Of a stretch of 6,327 nucleotides of DNA, positions 5,755-6,327 are shown one piece after another (position 1 is the stretch's first letter; each line of letters opens with the position of its first letter). The stretch covers positions 1 through 6,327 of the forward strand of contig JAAEMC010000255.1 in NCBI GenBank assembly GCA_024225895.1, written 5' to 3'. Under the pieces are notes generated by a model that saw only the letters and a list, made by a program, of their open reading frames with translations, searched no databases and was not told the origin of the DNA. Position numbers and translations under genes: made by a program. This stretch comes from Desulfobacteraceae bacterium. Its GTDB lineage: Bacteria; Desulfobacterota; Desulfobacteria; Desulfobacterales; Desulfobacteraceae.

Positions 5755-6327
5755 TTACTTGTTGTGGTCATACATGTCAAAATCAGGCATGTCTTTTTTA
5801 AAATAGGCTTTCATTTTTTTGATGATATTGTTCTCTACCTGACGGACCCGTTCCCGTGAAATGGAATACTCTTCCCCGATTTGCTGAAGGGTTTGGGGGC
5901 TGTCTGAAAAGATCCGTCTTATGAAAATATCCAGCTCTCTGGCGTTGAGTGTGGTTTGAAATTCTTTTACCTTGGCATGGAGGATACTTTCAATCTCCTT
6001 TTTGGCCACCACGTCTTCGGAAGATGGTTTTTCCACATTGATAAATTCGATGCGCTCTGTATTGGAATCGCTTTTAAGAGGCTCATCCAAAGAAAGATCC
6101 CAGTTAGCCAGTCTCTGGTCCATATCCACCACTTCTTTTTCAGAAACTCCCAGCTTTTCGGATAAAAGTTTGGGCTTGGGATCAAATCCCTGTTCAATAA
6201 GCCTTTGCTTTTCTTTTTTCAACCTGAAAAACAGTTTGCGCTGCCCCTGGGTGGTTCCGATTTTAACCATGCGCCAGTTATCCATGATAAATTTAAGGAT
6301 ATAGGCTTTTATCCAGAAAGAGGCATA
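5755..6327 (-). CDS. rpoH: RNA polymerase heat-shock sigma factor RpoH (sigma-32), 5' end missing
   Basis: Alternative sigma-70 family factor that directs RNA polymerase to heat-shock promoters. The reading frame stays open to the window edge, giving 190 residues; full RpoH proteins are about 280-300, so roughly the first third (regions 1.2 to early 2) lies outside. The visible part starts in region 2.3/2.4 with YASFWIKAYI and MDNWRMVKIGTT, continues with QRKLFFRLK (6217-6243), which matches the RpoH-specific box known from E. coli (QRKLFFNLR), then region 3, and ends with a region 4.2 helix-turn-helix (TLQQIGEEYSISRERVRQVE, within 5806-5895). The ATG at 6285 is internal: 14 conserved region-2 codons lie upstream of it in frame. 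A TPR lipoprotein gene follows 38 bp downstream. The RpoH box is what favours RpoH over a housekeeping or other group 2/3 sigma factor. Confidence 0.92.
   Translation of the reverse strand, partial: YASFWIKAYILKFIMDNWRMVKIGTTQGQRKLFFRLKKEKQRLIEQGFDPKPKLLSEKLGVSEKEVVDMDQRLANWDLSLDEPLKSDSNTERIEFINVEKPSSEDVVAKKEIESILHAKVKEFQTTLNARELDIFIRRIFSDSPQTLQQIGEEYSISRERVRQVENNIIKKMKAYFKKDMPDFDMYDHNK

Noticed and set aside
5755..6285. ATG at 6285 as the true start of the sigma factor
   Set aside because: The frame continues upstream to the window edge and encodes YASFWIKAYI, conserved sigma region 2.3, so the gene is simply cut.

Overview
The window reads as a stretch of an anaerobic Desulfobacterota (old Deltaproteobacteria) chromosome, most likely a Desulfobacteraceae-type sulfate reducer. 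This is inference from protein character: an Mrp/NBP35 ATPase with a degenerate cysteine-containing N-terminal tail, a UPF0280 (COG2122) ApbE-like protein, and an RpoH-type sigma factor followed by envelope lipoproteins, in moderately AT-rich DNA. No rRNA, tRNA, CRISPR array, transposase or phage gene is visible.

All six genes lie on the minus strand and are tightly packed, so transcription runs from high to low coordinates. First comes the C-terminal two thirds of a heat-shock sigma factor (rpoH, 5755-6327, cut by the window edge). After 38 bp follows a 582-residue TPR lipoprotein (3968-5716), whose stop overlaps by 8 bp the start of a LolB-like lipoprotein (3208-3975). A 57-bp gap with a small perfect inverted repeat and a strong ribosome binding site then leads to a second block: Mrp-family P-loop ATPase (2284-3150), a dGTPase-like HD-domain phosphohydrolase (1110-2279, TTG start 4 bp after the Mrp stop) and the UPF0280 protein (395-1117, 8-bp overlap with the previous gene).

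The first block links stress transcription to outer-membrane lipoproteins. The TPR lipoprotein/LolB pair resembles the lbcA-lolB arrangement of Pseudomonas, which suggests a protease-adaptor role for the TPR protein. The second block combines an Fe-S cluster carrier or nucleotide-binding ATPase, a nucleotide hydrolase and an ApbE-like protein whose family has been connected with sulfide assimilation in methanogens. The three are probably translated in a coupled way, but no common pathway can be proved from the sequence.

The last 394 bases are non-coding. They hold the most striking non-genic structure: a long imperfect inverted repeat (core 284-381, extending to about 265-403 and into the last codons of the UPF0280 gene), with a diverged inverted copy of its right flank at 140-161. 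This looks like a dispersed REP/MITE-like intergenic element and may also act as a 3' end structure for the operon. I found no convincing evidence of a wholly new multi-gene system; the best leads are this repeat, the LbcA-LolB-like pair and the coupled Mrp/HD/UPF0280 unit.
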